Assembly: GCA_029262915.1 (NCBI GenBank)
Contig: JAJCYN010000367.1
Coordinates: forward strand, 1-15,058
Reading direction: 5' to 3'
Source of the DNA: Flavobacteriales bacterium
GTDB lineage: Bacteria; Bacteroidota; Bacteroidia; Flavobacteriales_E; Vicingaceae
DNA length: 15,058 nucleotides
Shown here: piece by piece, positions 7,490-15,058 of the stretch
Layout of the letters: each line of letters starts with the position of its first letter
Numbering within the stretch: the first letter of the stretch is position 1
Notes under the pieces: model-generated
The model's database searches: none
What the model was told of the DNA's origin: nothing
What the model saw: only the letters and a program-made list of their open reading frames with translations
Program-made: the position numbers and the translations under genes

Positions 7490-10400
7490 TTAATACTTCT
7501 TTTTTTCAAAAAGTTTACCAAGTCCTTCAATGCTTTTTCTAAGTAAATCAAAGTACAATGAAATACCCAATACAATACACATTAACCATATAATTGCCAT
7601 ATTTACCCAAAAAGTATCAAAATAAGCACCAAATACTCTTTTTTCTGGTGCATAAAAATGAGATCTAAATCCTGTAGGGTTTAAGTAAATAGGTCCAATT
7701 TTTTGAATTAGATGACCATCTAATTCTAAAATTTTATTAATAGAATTTTTATCTTTTACGTAGTCAGATAAAGCATCATTAGTATAATCATTTTTCATTT
7801 GGATAAATTTTTCTTTTGCTTCTTTATCCTTATTTAATTTAGCTGTTAAGGCATCTTTGTCGTTGTATGCTTTTTTGTATTTCTTTAAATAAAACTCATT
7901 AAGCTGTGCTAAGTAAAATTTAGTGTCATTAAAAACTTGATCATTTAACTTGTCAATATATAAGCTTTCTACTAAACTGTATTCCACATTGGGGTTACGT
8001 TTAAGTTCTTTACTTATTTCGTTTCTAAGAACGGTTAAGTTTGAAATAATCAAATCCTTTTTATCTTTTTTACCAAAATTGTTTTGAACACTGCTTATTT
8101 TTCCAACGAGTTTTCCCAACCAATAATTTTTTCTAAACTCAAATCTTTTAAATGTTTGATCTAGTTTAAAGAATTCTTTTTCAAATGCATTGTTCTTAAA
8201 TTGACGAACAGCAATTGCTTCATAAGCCCATCTAGAGGTCATTATTTCTCCAACTAAAGGTACATTTTCTTGTACCGTAACAGTTGGATTTAATTTGTCG
8301 AACTTAACCATTACACCACTTAATAGTAATTGAGGAATAACCAAGAAAGGAATTAAGATGTATATGGTTACTGCTGAATTAAAACTAGCAGAAATATTTA
8401 AACCAAGCATATTAGCAAAACAAGCAGTAGTAAAAAGTACTAACCAATAAGAGAAATACATTCCTTTAACCTCTAAGATAAGATTTCCAATAACAACAAA
8501 GGTTAGCATTTGAATAGCAGATATGATAAACATTACGCTGATTTTAGACGCTAAATACCCTCCTTTACTTAAGTTTAGGAATTTTTCTCTTTTTCTAATT
8601 CTCTGATCTCTAAATATTTCTTCGGCACTAACGGTTAATCCAATAAAAAGAGCAACAATTACAGACATAAATAAATAAGCTGGAAAGTTCTCATTTTCTC
8701 TAAAAATGTAACCTAGTTCATTACTTGAATCCGAATTATAGTAACGAAGTAAATAGGATAATATAAAAGCAAGGAATGGTGCTTCTAAAAAGTTAATTAA
8801 TAAATACTGCTTATTCGTTAATTTAGATAAAACATCTCTTGTTATAAAAACCTTGAATTGCTTCCATTTATTGGGAATGTTTGATATAATTTTTAAAGCT
8901 TCATTAGTTTTGTCAAAATCATCAATGTTTTGAGCAACATCCTCATTATAATTACCATACCATTCTGTAGGGTTAACTTTTCTATTATCGGTTGTGTTAC
9001 CATATTCATCAACAACCCTTGCTTCTATAATGTTGAAAATTTGCTCAGAATTCACATTACCACAAGTAACACATTCACTTTCATCACTATTAACGTGATT
9101 CACCAATTTTTTAAAATAAACAACAGCATCAATAGGATTCCCATTGTAAATAGGATAACCACCTGTATCTAAAATTAATAAGTTATCAAACATTTTATAG
9201 ATGTCTGATGATGGTTGGTGAATAACCACAAATATCAATTTACCTTTAAGAGCAAGCTCTTTTAGTAAATCCATTATATTTTCAGAGTCTCTTGAAGAAA
9301 GACCAGATGTTGGCTCATCAGCAAATAAAACAGCAGGTTCTCGTATTAATTCTAATGCAATATTTAATCGTTTTCTTTGCCCACCACTTATCGTTTTTTC
9401 CATTGGACTACCAACCTTTAGATCTTTAGTCTCATATAATCCAATGCTGTTTAAAACATCAATAACACGTTTTGTTATTTCTTTTTCACTCATATTTGCA
9501 AAACACAGTTTTGCATTGTAAAATAAATTTTGGAAAACAGTTAGTTCTTCAATTAGTAAATCATCTTGAGATACATAACCAATTACCCCTTCAATTTTAT
9601 CAGATTCATTATGAATATCAACGCCATTTATTGTAATCTGGCCAGTTGTTGGACGATATGCTCCATTCAACAGATTAAGTAAAGTAGATTTACCAGCGCC
9701 ACTAGCACCCATAATACCAACCATTCTACCAGATTCTTCTGAGAAACTAAAAGGGTGCATCCCGTAGTTACCGCCTTTAAATTTATAAGTTAGGTTTTCT
9801 ACATTAAAAACTATTTTTTCAGCATCATTATCCACAAAGTATGAACTAACAATATCACTATAGTAAATAGGTTGTACCTTAGAACTTCGAATTGAAGAAC
9901 CTTGGTTTAGAATACTTGAGCGATGCTTACTAATTAAAATACCGTTTAGGTAAAGCTCTGCATCTCCAAAATACCGAACAAAAAACATATTTACTGTTTC
10001 AATCTTAATTACCCTTAACTTCCCATTTAATCCCTCAGAGTATATATGTTTACTTTCTTTATATGTGTTCTCTTTTTTGCTGTCTATTATAAGTGTATTG
10101 TCAACATCAAAACTTTGTTCATCTGTATTTTCTATAAAATCTTGACAAATATCAAATTCTACTTTAGGAATATTAAATGTTTCAGATACCGTTGTAACAA
10201 ATTCCATTTCTTGTTCTGAAGCAATGCCATCAGCATAGATAAACTCTAATAAACGAATTAGCACAATAATTTTTTGTTTTTGTGCTAATTCCTCATTTAT
10301 CTGAGTACAGATTAAAAGAACTTTTACAGAGTTTACAGATGTTCTTTTTTTCTTTTTACCATCTTTAGATTTTCTGGTTTTTGCTTCAATAAATTCATCG

Positions 10401-10549
10401 TAGAGTTTCAAGTACTCATCAACCAATTGTTGATTTAACTGTTGTTTAAGGAAAGAGGCAACAATTTTCCTACTATTATCAGATATATCATCAGTATCAG
10501 ATACAATAGAAAATAATTGCATTAAGGCTTTTAGTATTCTCTCACTCAT
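7490..10549 (-). CDS. ABCG-type ABC transporter (ATPase fused to permease) with a TerB-like N-terminal region
   Basis: 1019 residues. Residues about 75-140 look like a TerB-type helical domain (YADGIASEQEMEF), followed at about 170-240 by a beta-rich segment I cannot name. The ATPase runs from about 247 to 480: Walker A GASGAGKS (281-288), signature ISGGQRKR (387-394), Walker B AVLFADEP (406-413) and H-loop IHQPSS (H444), all in the style of eukaryotic ABCG/White proteins. A linker with a CVTC motif (493-496) precedes an ABC-2-like membrane domain with about five helices (586-602, 624-643, 669-692, 700-720, 727-747). Then a long charged region of about 200 residues (790-960), probably helical, precedes a last helix (982-1000). 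The half-transporter presumably dimerises and exports an unknown substrate. The ATG start follows the terminator at 10586 by 37 bases, suggesting its own promoter, though I could not identify one. Confidence 0.9.
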   Translation of the reverse strand: MSERILKALMQLFSIVSDTDDISDNSRKIVASFLKQQLNQQLVDEYLKLYDEFIEAKTRKSKDGKKKKRTSVNSVKVLLICTQINEELAQKQKIIVLIRLLEFIYADGIASEQEMEFVTTVSETFNIPKVEFDICQDFIENTDEQSFDVDNTLIIDSKKENTYKESKHIYSEGLNGKLRVIKIETVNMFFVRYFGDAELYLNGILISKHRSSILNQGSSIRSSKVQPIYYSDIVSSYFVDNDAEKIVFNVENLTYKFKGGNYGMHPFSFSEESGRMVGIMGASGAGKSTLLNLLNGAYRPTTGQITINGVDIHNESDKIEGVIGYVSQDDLLIEELTVFQNLFYNAKLCFANMSEKEITKRVIDVLNSIGLYETKDLKVGSPMEKTISGGQRKRLNIALELIREPAVLFADEPTSGLSSRDSENIMDLLKELALKGKLIFVVIHQPSSDIYKMFDNLLILDTGGYPIYNGNPIDAVVYFKKLVNHVNSDESECVTCGNVNSEQIFNIIEARVVDEYGNTTDNRKVNPTEWYGNYNEDVAQNIDDFDKTNEALKIISNIPNKWKQFKVFITRDVLSKLTNKQYLLINFLEAPFLAFILSYLLRYYNSDSSNELGYIFRENENFPAYLFMSVIVALFIGLTVSAEEIFRDQRIRKREKFLNLSKGGYLASKISVMFIISAIQMLTFVVIGNLILEVKGMYFSYWLVLFTTACFANMLGLNISASFNSAVTIYILIPFLVIPQLLLSGVMVKFDKLNPTVTVQENVPLVGEIMTSRWAYEAIAVRQFKNNAFEKEFFKLDQTFKRFEFRKNYWLGKLVGKISSVQNNFGKKDKKDLIISNLTVLRNEISKELKRNPNVEYSLVESLYIDKLNDQVFNDTKFYLAQLNEFYLKKYKKAYNDKDALTAKLNKDKEAKEKFIQMKNDYTNDALSDYVKDKNSINKILELDGHLIQKIGPIYLNPTGFRSHFYAPEKRVFGAYFDTFWVNMAIIWLMCIVLGISLYFDLLRKSIEGLGKLFEKKKY

Positions 10550-10585
10550 TTTAGTAGTACGCTAATTTTATGCTAAGCAATATAC

Positions 10586-10623
10586 AAAAAAAAGGCATTA
10601 TTGAATAAATAATGCCTTTTTTT
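10586..10623 (-). terminator. Strong rho-independent terminator
   Basis: GGCATTATT (10594-10602) pairs perfectly with AATAATGCC (10608-10616) around the loop GAATA. It is flanked by eight A's on one side and seven T's on the other, so it can work in both directions and the stem can extend to 16 bp. On the minus strand it lies 13 bases after the stop of the small secreted-protein gene. It separates that unit from the ABC transporter gene. Confidence 0.88.
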
Positions 10624-10636
10624 AAAATCAATTTAT

Positions 10637-11062
10637 TTACTGTTTAAATCCAACTAACAAAACAGCACAACCTGAAGCTAAATTATTAGGATCTAGATTA
10701 GCTTCGATAATACAATCTAATGTATTCGTTATTTTAAAATCCCAATAAGCAGAATTTGCATAATCTTTGTTGGTAAAAAGTAAGTTTCTCTCTTTATCAT
10801 AAACGGAAAAAATTAAGTTCCCATCAGCTAAACCACTACAGGCAGCAAATCTATATGTACTACCACCATAAAGTGTCATATTAAATTCAGCTATTTCGTC
10901 ATCTAATAGTAAAGACCTATAGTCTTGCCCATCAGAGATGAATCCAGAGGTTATATGTTTATCACATAAAGATGCTATTGTGTCACATTGAGCAAAAGAT
11001 GCTGCGTAAGTAATCAATCCAATTACTAAAGTTAATGTTTTAAGTATATTGTTCTTTTTCAT
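10637..11062 (-). CDS. Small secreted protein of unknown function
   Basis: 141 residues, family not recognised. The N-terminus has a clear Sec signal peptide: MKKNN, a hydrophobic core, and a likely cleavage after ASFA (residue 24). The mature part has five cysteines (C26, C33, C75, C117, C132), so disulfides are possible in the periplasm or outside. The body looks beta-rich with acidic and aromatic residues. The segment from about 67 to 120 (GSTYRFAACSG, LIFSVYDKERNLLF) recalls the small beta-sandwich domains of secreted proteins such as PPC-type domains, which is only an impression. The gene starts 19 bases after the stop of the lipoprotein gene and ends 13 bases before a strong terminator, so the two almost surely share a transcript and may work together at the envelope. 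Confidence 0.75.
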   Translation of the reverse strand: MKKNNILKTLTLVIGLITYAASFAQCDTIASLCDKHITSGFISDGQDYRSLLLDDEIAEFNMTLYGGSTYRFAACSGLADGNLIFSVYDKERNLLFTNKDYANSAYWDFKITNTLDCIIEANLDPNNLASGCAVLLVGFKQ

Positions 11063-11081
11063 AATTTTTCTTTAATATCTA

Positions 11082-11987
11082 TTAACTGATAATGTCAATT
11101 CTCATTTTCATTATTTTTTCAGTAATTGCTTTTAATTGATCGTCAGAAATATTTACAACAGTTGTACTATTAATTGTTGTCGTTTTATTTTCAGCATCTA
11201 CAGTTGGTTTAACATAAGTGTATGTAGATTCTACTTGCTCATAAATTTCATTTAACTCCATTAAGTTATCAATTAATTCAGTAAACTCCGGTTTGCTATA
11301 ATAAGGAGTTAATAATTTGATTAAGTTATAAACGGTAGTTTTTTGCTCACCAACTCTTTTAACAATATCTTGATTTTCAGTCATTTCTGCTGCGTTAGTA
11401 GCAAAATATAAACTTTCTATCCATCCACCAGCTAAAATTAAACCTCCAATATCATTTTGTTGGTTACCTTTTAAATACCTGTCACTAGATTTGTAAGCAT
11501 CAGAAACTAAAACCAATAAAGAATCCTGATTTCCTATGTTTTTCTCAAATCTTTCAACTAATTCTAAATCAAAAGCACTGCTTACTCCTAAATCATCACC
11601 AATAGATTTAACAGCTGTTAAATAAGAAATAGCATCTTGTGTTTGATCATACATTGTAACGTAACCTAAATCAGCACCATAAATACCAAGATTAATGGCT
11701 TTTTTAAAGTTGGTAGAATAGTTAGTAACTTTGGATGGCTCATTTAACATGTCTTTGTTATAGTTGGTTCCTGCGTTTTTAATCAACATTGCAGTTTGAA
11801 CAGGGGAAGGGATACTGAATACTTTTCCGTCAATCTCCATTAACTGAGTTTTATTGGAATCAGTATTTTCTATTGGATCTTCAATTTGATTGTCTGTAGG
11901 TTCTTCGCCTCCACAACCAACTGCAAAAACAGCTAATATTGCTAATGCGAAAACTTGATTTCTTAGATTAAAATATTTCTTTATCAT
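11082..11987 (-). CDS. Predicted lipoprotein of unknown function, mostly helical
   Basis: The reading frame extends to 12053, but the ATG at 11985-11987 gives a classical lipoprotein signal (MIKKYFNLRN, hydrophobic core, lipobox AVGC with C25), so I start there: 301 residues. After the Cys come GGEEPTD and further acidic residues. Acidic residues just after the lipid-bearing Cys are a known surface-export signal in Bacteroidota lipoproteins, so surface exposure is possible. The rest appears mainly helical and soluble, with Tyr/Leu-rich segments such as GGLILAGGWIESLYFATNAAE near the middle. There are no enzyme motifs I recognise and no other cysteines. The next gene, 19 bases downstream, encodes a secreted protein, and a terminator follows it; the pair is probably a small envelope operon. 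The family is unknown to me; existence and lipidation are well supported. Confidence 0.8.
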   Translation of the reverse strand: MIKKYFNLRNQVFALAILAVFAVGCGGEEPTDNQIEDPIENTDSNKTQLMEIDGKVFSIPSPVQTAMLIKNAGTNYNKDMLNEPSKVTNYSTNFKKAINLGIYGADLGYVTMYDQTQDAISYLTAVKSIGDDLGVSSAFDLELVERFEKNIGNQDSLLVLVSDAYKSSDRYLKGNQQNDIGGLILAGGWIESLYFATNAAEMTENQDIVKRVGEQKTTVYNLIKLLTPYYSKPEFTELIDNLMELNEIYEQVESTYTYVKPTVDAENKTTTINSTTVVNISDDQLKAITEKIMKMRIDIIS

Positions 11988-12083
11988 TGATATTGTTTTA
12001 GAAAATTTTCTGTGCTTGCAAATAAACAAAAAAATCTTCAATACTAAAAACAATTTCTTTCGATTAATTAACAGTTTTTATGG

Positions 12084-13889
12084 TTAATCGCTAAATATTT
12101 TTGTACGAAACATAAAATATCTTAAAACTAAGAATGATATGGAAGCAATTATCAGATTTATGAATGCATAATAATAATCTTGAAAAATTAATTTTCCGAT
12201 TAAGAAGAGTATGGAATAGGTTAGTGCTGTTGCACTAATCCAGCATACAATTAAAACTGGTATTTGAGATTTTGTTTTGGGTATGTTTAGTTTTTCTCTA
12301 ATCGTATTCCAGGCTCCTTCGGGTTCAACTTGCTGGTAGAATTTTTTTAGTGTTTCATCACTTTCTGGTTTTGTTAGAAATGTTACTAATAACCACACTA
12401 ATGTTGTAAATAAAGTGGTACATAGTAGTATGCCTTCATTGTCAATAAAATTATTCTGAATTTCATTAGGACTTATTTCAATAGCAAATAGCGGAGCAAG
12501 CATAAATTTACTTAGAGAGTAACCAATTATTGGAGCAACGGTAGCAGAAATTTCACTCCAAATATTAATTCTACTCCAATACCATCTTAGAATTAAAACA
12601 GCACCTAAACCAGCAGAAGAAGCAATTAAAAAACGAGCAGCACCATCAATAGTATCAATAAACGAAGTAATAATTAATGCAATGGCCATTATTATAACAG
12701 TAGAAACTCGTCCAACCTTAACCAATTGTTTTTGGTTCGTTTCCACCCCGTTTTCTTCGACCTGTCTTTTATACAAATCATTGGTTAAATAGCTTGCTCC
12801 CCAGTTTAATTGGGTAGAAATGGTACTCATATAAGCACCTAAAAATGCAGTAAATAAAAGACCTCTTAACCCTGTGGGCATAAAATCTCGCATCGCCATC
12901 ACAAAACCATTTCCAGCTTCGTTCATTGCTAAATCTGGATAAACCACTAAAGCACATAAACCAACAATAATCCATGGCCAAGGGCGAAGTGCATAATGGG
13001 CTATTTGGAAGAAGAGCGTTGCAAAAACGGAATGTTTTTCATTCTTAGTACTCATCATTCGTTGAGAAATGTAGCCACCACCACCGGGTTCATTTCCAGG
13101 ATACCAACTTGCCCACCATTGTACAGCTATAAAAGAAAAGAAGGCTCCAATCGTTAACCCAAAAGTTCCAATAGCTGAGCCTGTATCATTTATATTAGGG
13201 AAAAAATCAAATCGCCATTCGGGTAGTTTTTCTTTTAATCCAGCAACTCCTCCAACTTGCTCAGAGTTTAGCATAATAACTGCTAAAATTATACAACCAC
13301 TCATTGCTAAAATAAACTGAACAGCATCAGTAATGGCAACACCTAATAATCCTGAAAGAGAAGCATAAATGGCAATGAGTACCATTAAAATACCGATATA
13401 CATAAATGCAGTTTGATAATCGATGTCTAAAAAAATGATGAGAATTTTTATCATTGCAGCATTTACCCAACCAATAATAATGGTATTAAAAAAGATGCCG
13501 AGATAAACCGATTTAAATTTCCTAAAAAATTTTGCAGCTTTGCCTGAGTAGCGCAATTCTAAAAATTCTAACTCAGTTAATACATTTGCTTTTCGCCACA
13601 TTTTAGCAAAAAAGAAAGTAGTTAGCATTCCGCCAATGAGCATATTCCACCATAGCCAGTTACCAGAAATACCATTTTTTTTAATGACTTCTGCTACCCA
13701 AAGAGGAGTGTCTGCCGCAAATGTGGTTGCCACCATAGAAATTCCAGCAATGTACCAAGGTAAATTTCTGCCAGCCAAAAAAAAGTCAGTTAATGAACCG
13801 CTGGCTTTATTTTTAAACTTTAACCCAATAAATAACGTTATCCCTAAAAAGATGACAACAATTATCCAATCAACTAATTCTAAAATCAT
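12084..13889 (-). CDS. Sodium:solute symporter (SSS/SLC5 family)
   Basis: 601 residues with about 14 hydrophobic segments over the whole length; the SSS family uses the LeuT fold with 13-15 helices. Family signs are the N-terminal FFLAGRNLPWYIAG, the GYISQRMMSTK segment at about 272-282, and AFLGAYMSTISTQLNWG at about 348-364, whose Ser/Thr residues (S355, S358, T359) match the Na2 sodium site. It is predicted to import an organic solute using the sodium gradient at the inner membrane. The substrate is not clear: sugars, proline, other metabolites and anions are all known for the family. The long hydrophilic segment at about 507-542 comes before the last two helices. No catabolic genes lie next to it that would suggest a substrate. 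It is transcribed divergently from the DUF58 gene, with a 76-base shared upstream region. Confidence 0.9.
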   Translation of the reverse strand: MILELVDWIIVVIFLGITLFIGLKFKNKASGSLTDFFLAGRNLPWYIAGISMVATTFAADTPLWVAEVIKKNGISGNWLWWNMLIGGMLTTFFFAKMWRKANVLTELEFLELRYSGKAAKFFRKFKSVYLGIFFNTIIIGWVNAAMIKILIIFLDIDYQTAFMYIGILMVLIAIYASLSGLLGVAITDAVQFILAMSGCIILAVIMLNSEQVGGVAGLKEKLPEWRFDFFPNINDTGSAIGTFGLTIGAFFSFIAVQWWASWYPGNEPGGGGYISQRMMSTKNEKHSVFATLFFQIAHYALRPWPWIIVGLCALVVYPDLAMNEAGNGFVMAMRDFMPTGLRGLLFTAFLGAYMSTISTQLNWGASYLTNDLYKRQVEENGVETNQKQLVKVGRVSTVIIMAIALIITSFIDTIDGAARFLIASSAGLGAVLILRWYWSRINIWSEISATVAPIIGYSLSKFMLAPLFAIEISPNEIQNNFIDNEGILLCTTLFTTLVWLLVTFLTKPESDETLKKFYQQVEPEGAWNTIREKLNIPKTKSQIPVLIVCWISATALTYSILFLIGKLIFQDYYYAFINLIIASISFLVLRYFMFRTKIFSD

Positions 13890-13965
13890 AGAAAAATTTT
13901 ATGGATGAAAAATAATAAAGTTTGCGTATTCAATAGTAACTTCGGAAATTCGTTATTAACAATTG

Positions 13966-14895
13966 ATGAAACATAATATAGACATACAACAAATTCAGCG
14001 TTATTCTAAGTTAGAACTAATTGCTAAACAAGTGGTAGAGGGCTTTATTACCGGACTACATAAAAGCCCGTTTCATGGTTTTTCGGTTGAGTTTGCTGAA
14101 CACCGTTTATACAATACTGGAGAATCTACAAGGCATGTTGATTGGAAATTGTATGCTAGAACAGAAAAACTGTTTGTAAAAAGATACGAAGAGGAAACGA
14201 ATTTAAGGTGCCATTTAATTATTGACAGTTCATCATCTATGTATTTTCCTGAAATAGATTATGACAATAGCGAAGTGTTTAATAAGATGAAATTTTCGGT
14301 TTATGCTGCCGCTTCCATTATGCATTTATTAAAAAGACAGCGAGATGCTGTTGGGTTAAGTGTTTTTTCTGATCAATTAGACATTCATACTCCAGACAAA
14401 TCAAGTATGATTCATCATAAGCGATTAACCAATGAGTTAGAAAATTTAATAAATGAGCCGAAAGTAAATACTAAAACTGCTGCAATAAAAGCATTGCATA
14501 CCGTTGCTGAAAGTATACATAGACGTTCGTTGATTGTTTTGTTTAGTGATATGATGGAGAATGTTGCTCAACAAGAAGAATTATTTGAAGCCTTACAACA
14601 TTTAAAATACAATAAGCACGAGGTAATTTTATTTCATACTGTAGATAAGGAAAAGGAATTAAATTTTGAGTTTGAAAATCGTCCCTATCAATTTATTGAT
14701 TTAGAAACGGGCGAAGAAGTAAAGGTTCATCCGAATGATGTACGTGAAAAATACGTTGAAGAAATAACTAAACGAACGGCAAAATTAAAATTACGCTGCT
14801 TACAATATGGAATAGATTTTGTTGAAACCGATATTAATAAAGGCTTCCACGTACTGCTAGAAACCTATCTTTTAAAAAGAACAAAAATGATGTAA
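13966..14895 (+). CDS. DUF58 domain protein with a vWA-like fold
   Basis: 309 residues from the ATG at 13966; a TTG one codon upstream is less likely. The DUF58 signature spans about residues 36-79 (FHGFSVEFAEHRLYNTGE, VDWKLYAR, VKRYEEETN). Next comes the vWA-like metal site DSSSSM (D87, S89, S91), with a later LFSDMMEN at the strand where vWA domains place another metal-binding Asp. No membrane helix is present, so it is probably cytoplasmic. DUF58 proteins usually occur with MoxR-type AAA+ ATPases and Bat proteins and are thought to act in assembly or stress tolerance. Neither partner is in this window, so this copy stands alone here: upstream is a divergent symporter and downstream a tRNA. 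Function beyond the family is not known. Confidence 0.88.
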   Translation: MKHNIDIQQIQRYSKLELIAKQVVEGFITGLHKSPFHGFSVEFAEHRLYNTGESTRHVDWKLYARTEKLFVKRYEEETNLRCHLIIDSSSSMYFPEIDYDNSEVFNKMKFSVYAAASIMHLLKRQRDAVGLSVFSDQLDIHTPDKSSMIHHKRLTNELENLINEPKVNTKTAAIKALHTVAESIHRRSLIVLFSDMMENVAQQEELFEALQHLKYNKHEVILFHTVDKEKELNFEFENRPYQFIDLETGEEVKVHPNDVREKYVEEITKRTAKLKLRCLQYGIDFVETDINKGFHVLLETYLLKRTKMM

Positions 14896-14901
14896 GAATT
14901 A

Positions 14902-14940
14902 GCAATTTGACTATGAAAACTAGTAATAGACGCAAATTGC
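14902..14940 (+). repeat. Inverted repeat after the DUF58 gene
   Basis: GCAATTTG (14902-14909) and CAAATTGC (14933-14940) are exact reverse complements separated by 23 bases. It could form a long-loop hairpin downstream of the DUF58 stop, but the T run starts only at 14953, so it is not a classical terminator. Confidence 0.25.
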
Positions 14941-14969
14941 AAATTTCCCCAATTTTTTATTGCATTTCT

Positions 14970-15000
14970 TTTGTACAACTAAAACAAACATATATATTTG
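14970..15000 (+). promoter_or_regulatory. Bacteroidetes-type promoter of the tRNA gene
   Basis: TTTG at 14970-14973, then a 19-base spacer, then TATATTTG at 14993-15000. This matches the primary sigma consensus of Bacteroidetes (TTTG, about 19 bases, TAnnTTTG) at every defined base. Transcription would start about 5-8 bases later, leaving a leader of about 30 bases before the tRNA. It is the strongest promoter in the window. Confidence 0.85.
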
Positions 15001-15036
15001 CAGCCCTCTTAACGGGGAAAGTTCTTGAAGAATTTT

Positions 15037-15058
15037 GGTCTGGTAGTTCAGTTGGTTA
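15037..15058 (+). tRNA. 5' end of a tRNA, probably tRNA-Asp (cut by the window edge)
   Basis: The last 22 bases read as a tRNA start: 7-base acceptor strand GGTCTGG, then TA at positions 8-9, then GTTC of the D stem and the loop AGTTGGTTA. This 5' half is the pattern I know for tRNA-Asp (GTC) in Bacteroidota. The anticodon lies outside the window, so the identity is inferred. The strong promoter upstream supports a stable RNA gene. Confidence 0.8.

Noticed and set aside
8930..9172. Plus-strand frame of 80 codons
   Set aside because: Antisense to the linker region of the ABC transporter; low-complexity Ile-rich product, no independent support.
11988..12053. N-terminal extension of the lipoprotein to an upstream ATG
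   Set aside because: It would add 22 residues before a complete lipoprotein signal peptide and move the lipobox Cys from position 25 to 47; the internal ATG gives the standard layout.
12061..12090. Inverted repeat CGATTAA/TTAATCG at the end of the symporter gene, considered as a terminator
   Set aside because: The loop is 16 bases and no T run follows on the minus strand, so it is not a convincing terminator.
12778..12981. Minus-strand frame of 67 codons
   Set aside because: Out-of-frame reading inside the symporter gene, which is continuous and conserved in its own frame.
13636..13908. Plus-strand frame of 90 codons
   Set aside because: Antisense to the first 85 codons of the symporter, which contain family motifs; no coding character of its own.
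14914..15058. Open plus-strand frame from an ATG that stays open to the window end
   Set aside because: It covers the tRNA promoter and the tRNA start, and the translation looks random; the RNA gene explains the region better.

Overview
The window is a stretch of an AT-rich bacterial chromosome, most likely from a member of the Bacteroidota and probably the order Flavobacteriales. Several things point there. A promoter just before the right end matches the Bacteroidetes consensus TTTG-N19-TAnnTTTG exactly. Most genes lack a clear Shine-Dalgarno sequence. The dehydrogenase E1 is a fused alpha-beta form, and the other protein families are common in that phylum. Genes are dense: no stretch longer than about 170 bases lacks a gene. 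I see no phage, IS element, CRISPR array or clear island boundary.

Left part (1-3106, all minus strand). Four closely spaced genes read leftwards and probably form one operon: a 78-residue two-helix membrane protein, a 44-residue Cys-containing membrane peptide resembling FeoB-associated proteins, a lipoteichoic-acid-synthase-like membrane phospho-transferase/hydrolase, and a diacylglycerol-kinase-family lipid kinase cut by the window edge. The last two make a sensible pair: an LtaS-type enzyme releases diacylglycerol from phosphatidylglycerol, and the kinase can recycle it to phosphatidic acid. The kinase has no ATG, GTG or TTG start; the best start is ATT.

Middle (3199-10549). A fused thiamine-pyrophosphate-dependent 2-oxoacid dehydrogenase E1 on the plus strand converges on a large membrane-anchored patatin-like lipase on the minus strand. 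The two reading frames overlap by seven bases, and the overlap lies inside a 13-bp hairpin followed by a T run, probably a shared terminator. Upstream of the patatin gene on the same strand is a 1019-residue ABCG-type ABC transporter half with a TerB-like N-terminal region.

Right part (10586-15058). A strong terminator ends a two-gene unit made of a lipoprotein and a small secreted Cys-containing protein, both of unknown function. Next comes a sodium:solute symporter family protein (minus), then a divergently transcribed DUF58 protein (plus). The window ends in the first 22 bases of a tRNA, most likely tRNA-Asp, behind the textbook Bacteroidetes promoter.

Much of the content is envelope and lipid biology: lipid kinase, LtaS-like enzyme, patatin, ABC exporter, lipoprotein and symporter. 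I found no clear defence system or wholly new multi-gene system. The best candidates for new biology are the LtaS-like/DAG-kinase module, the lipoprotein plus secreted-protein pair, the seven-helix patatin and the TerB-like ABC transporter.
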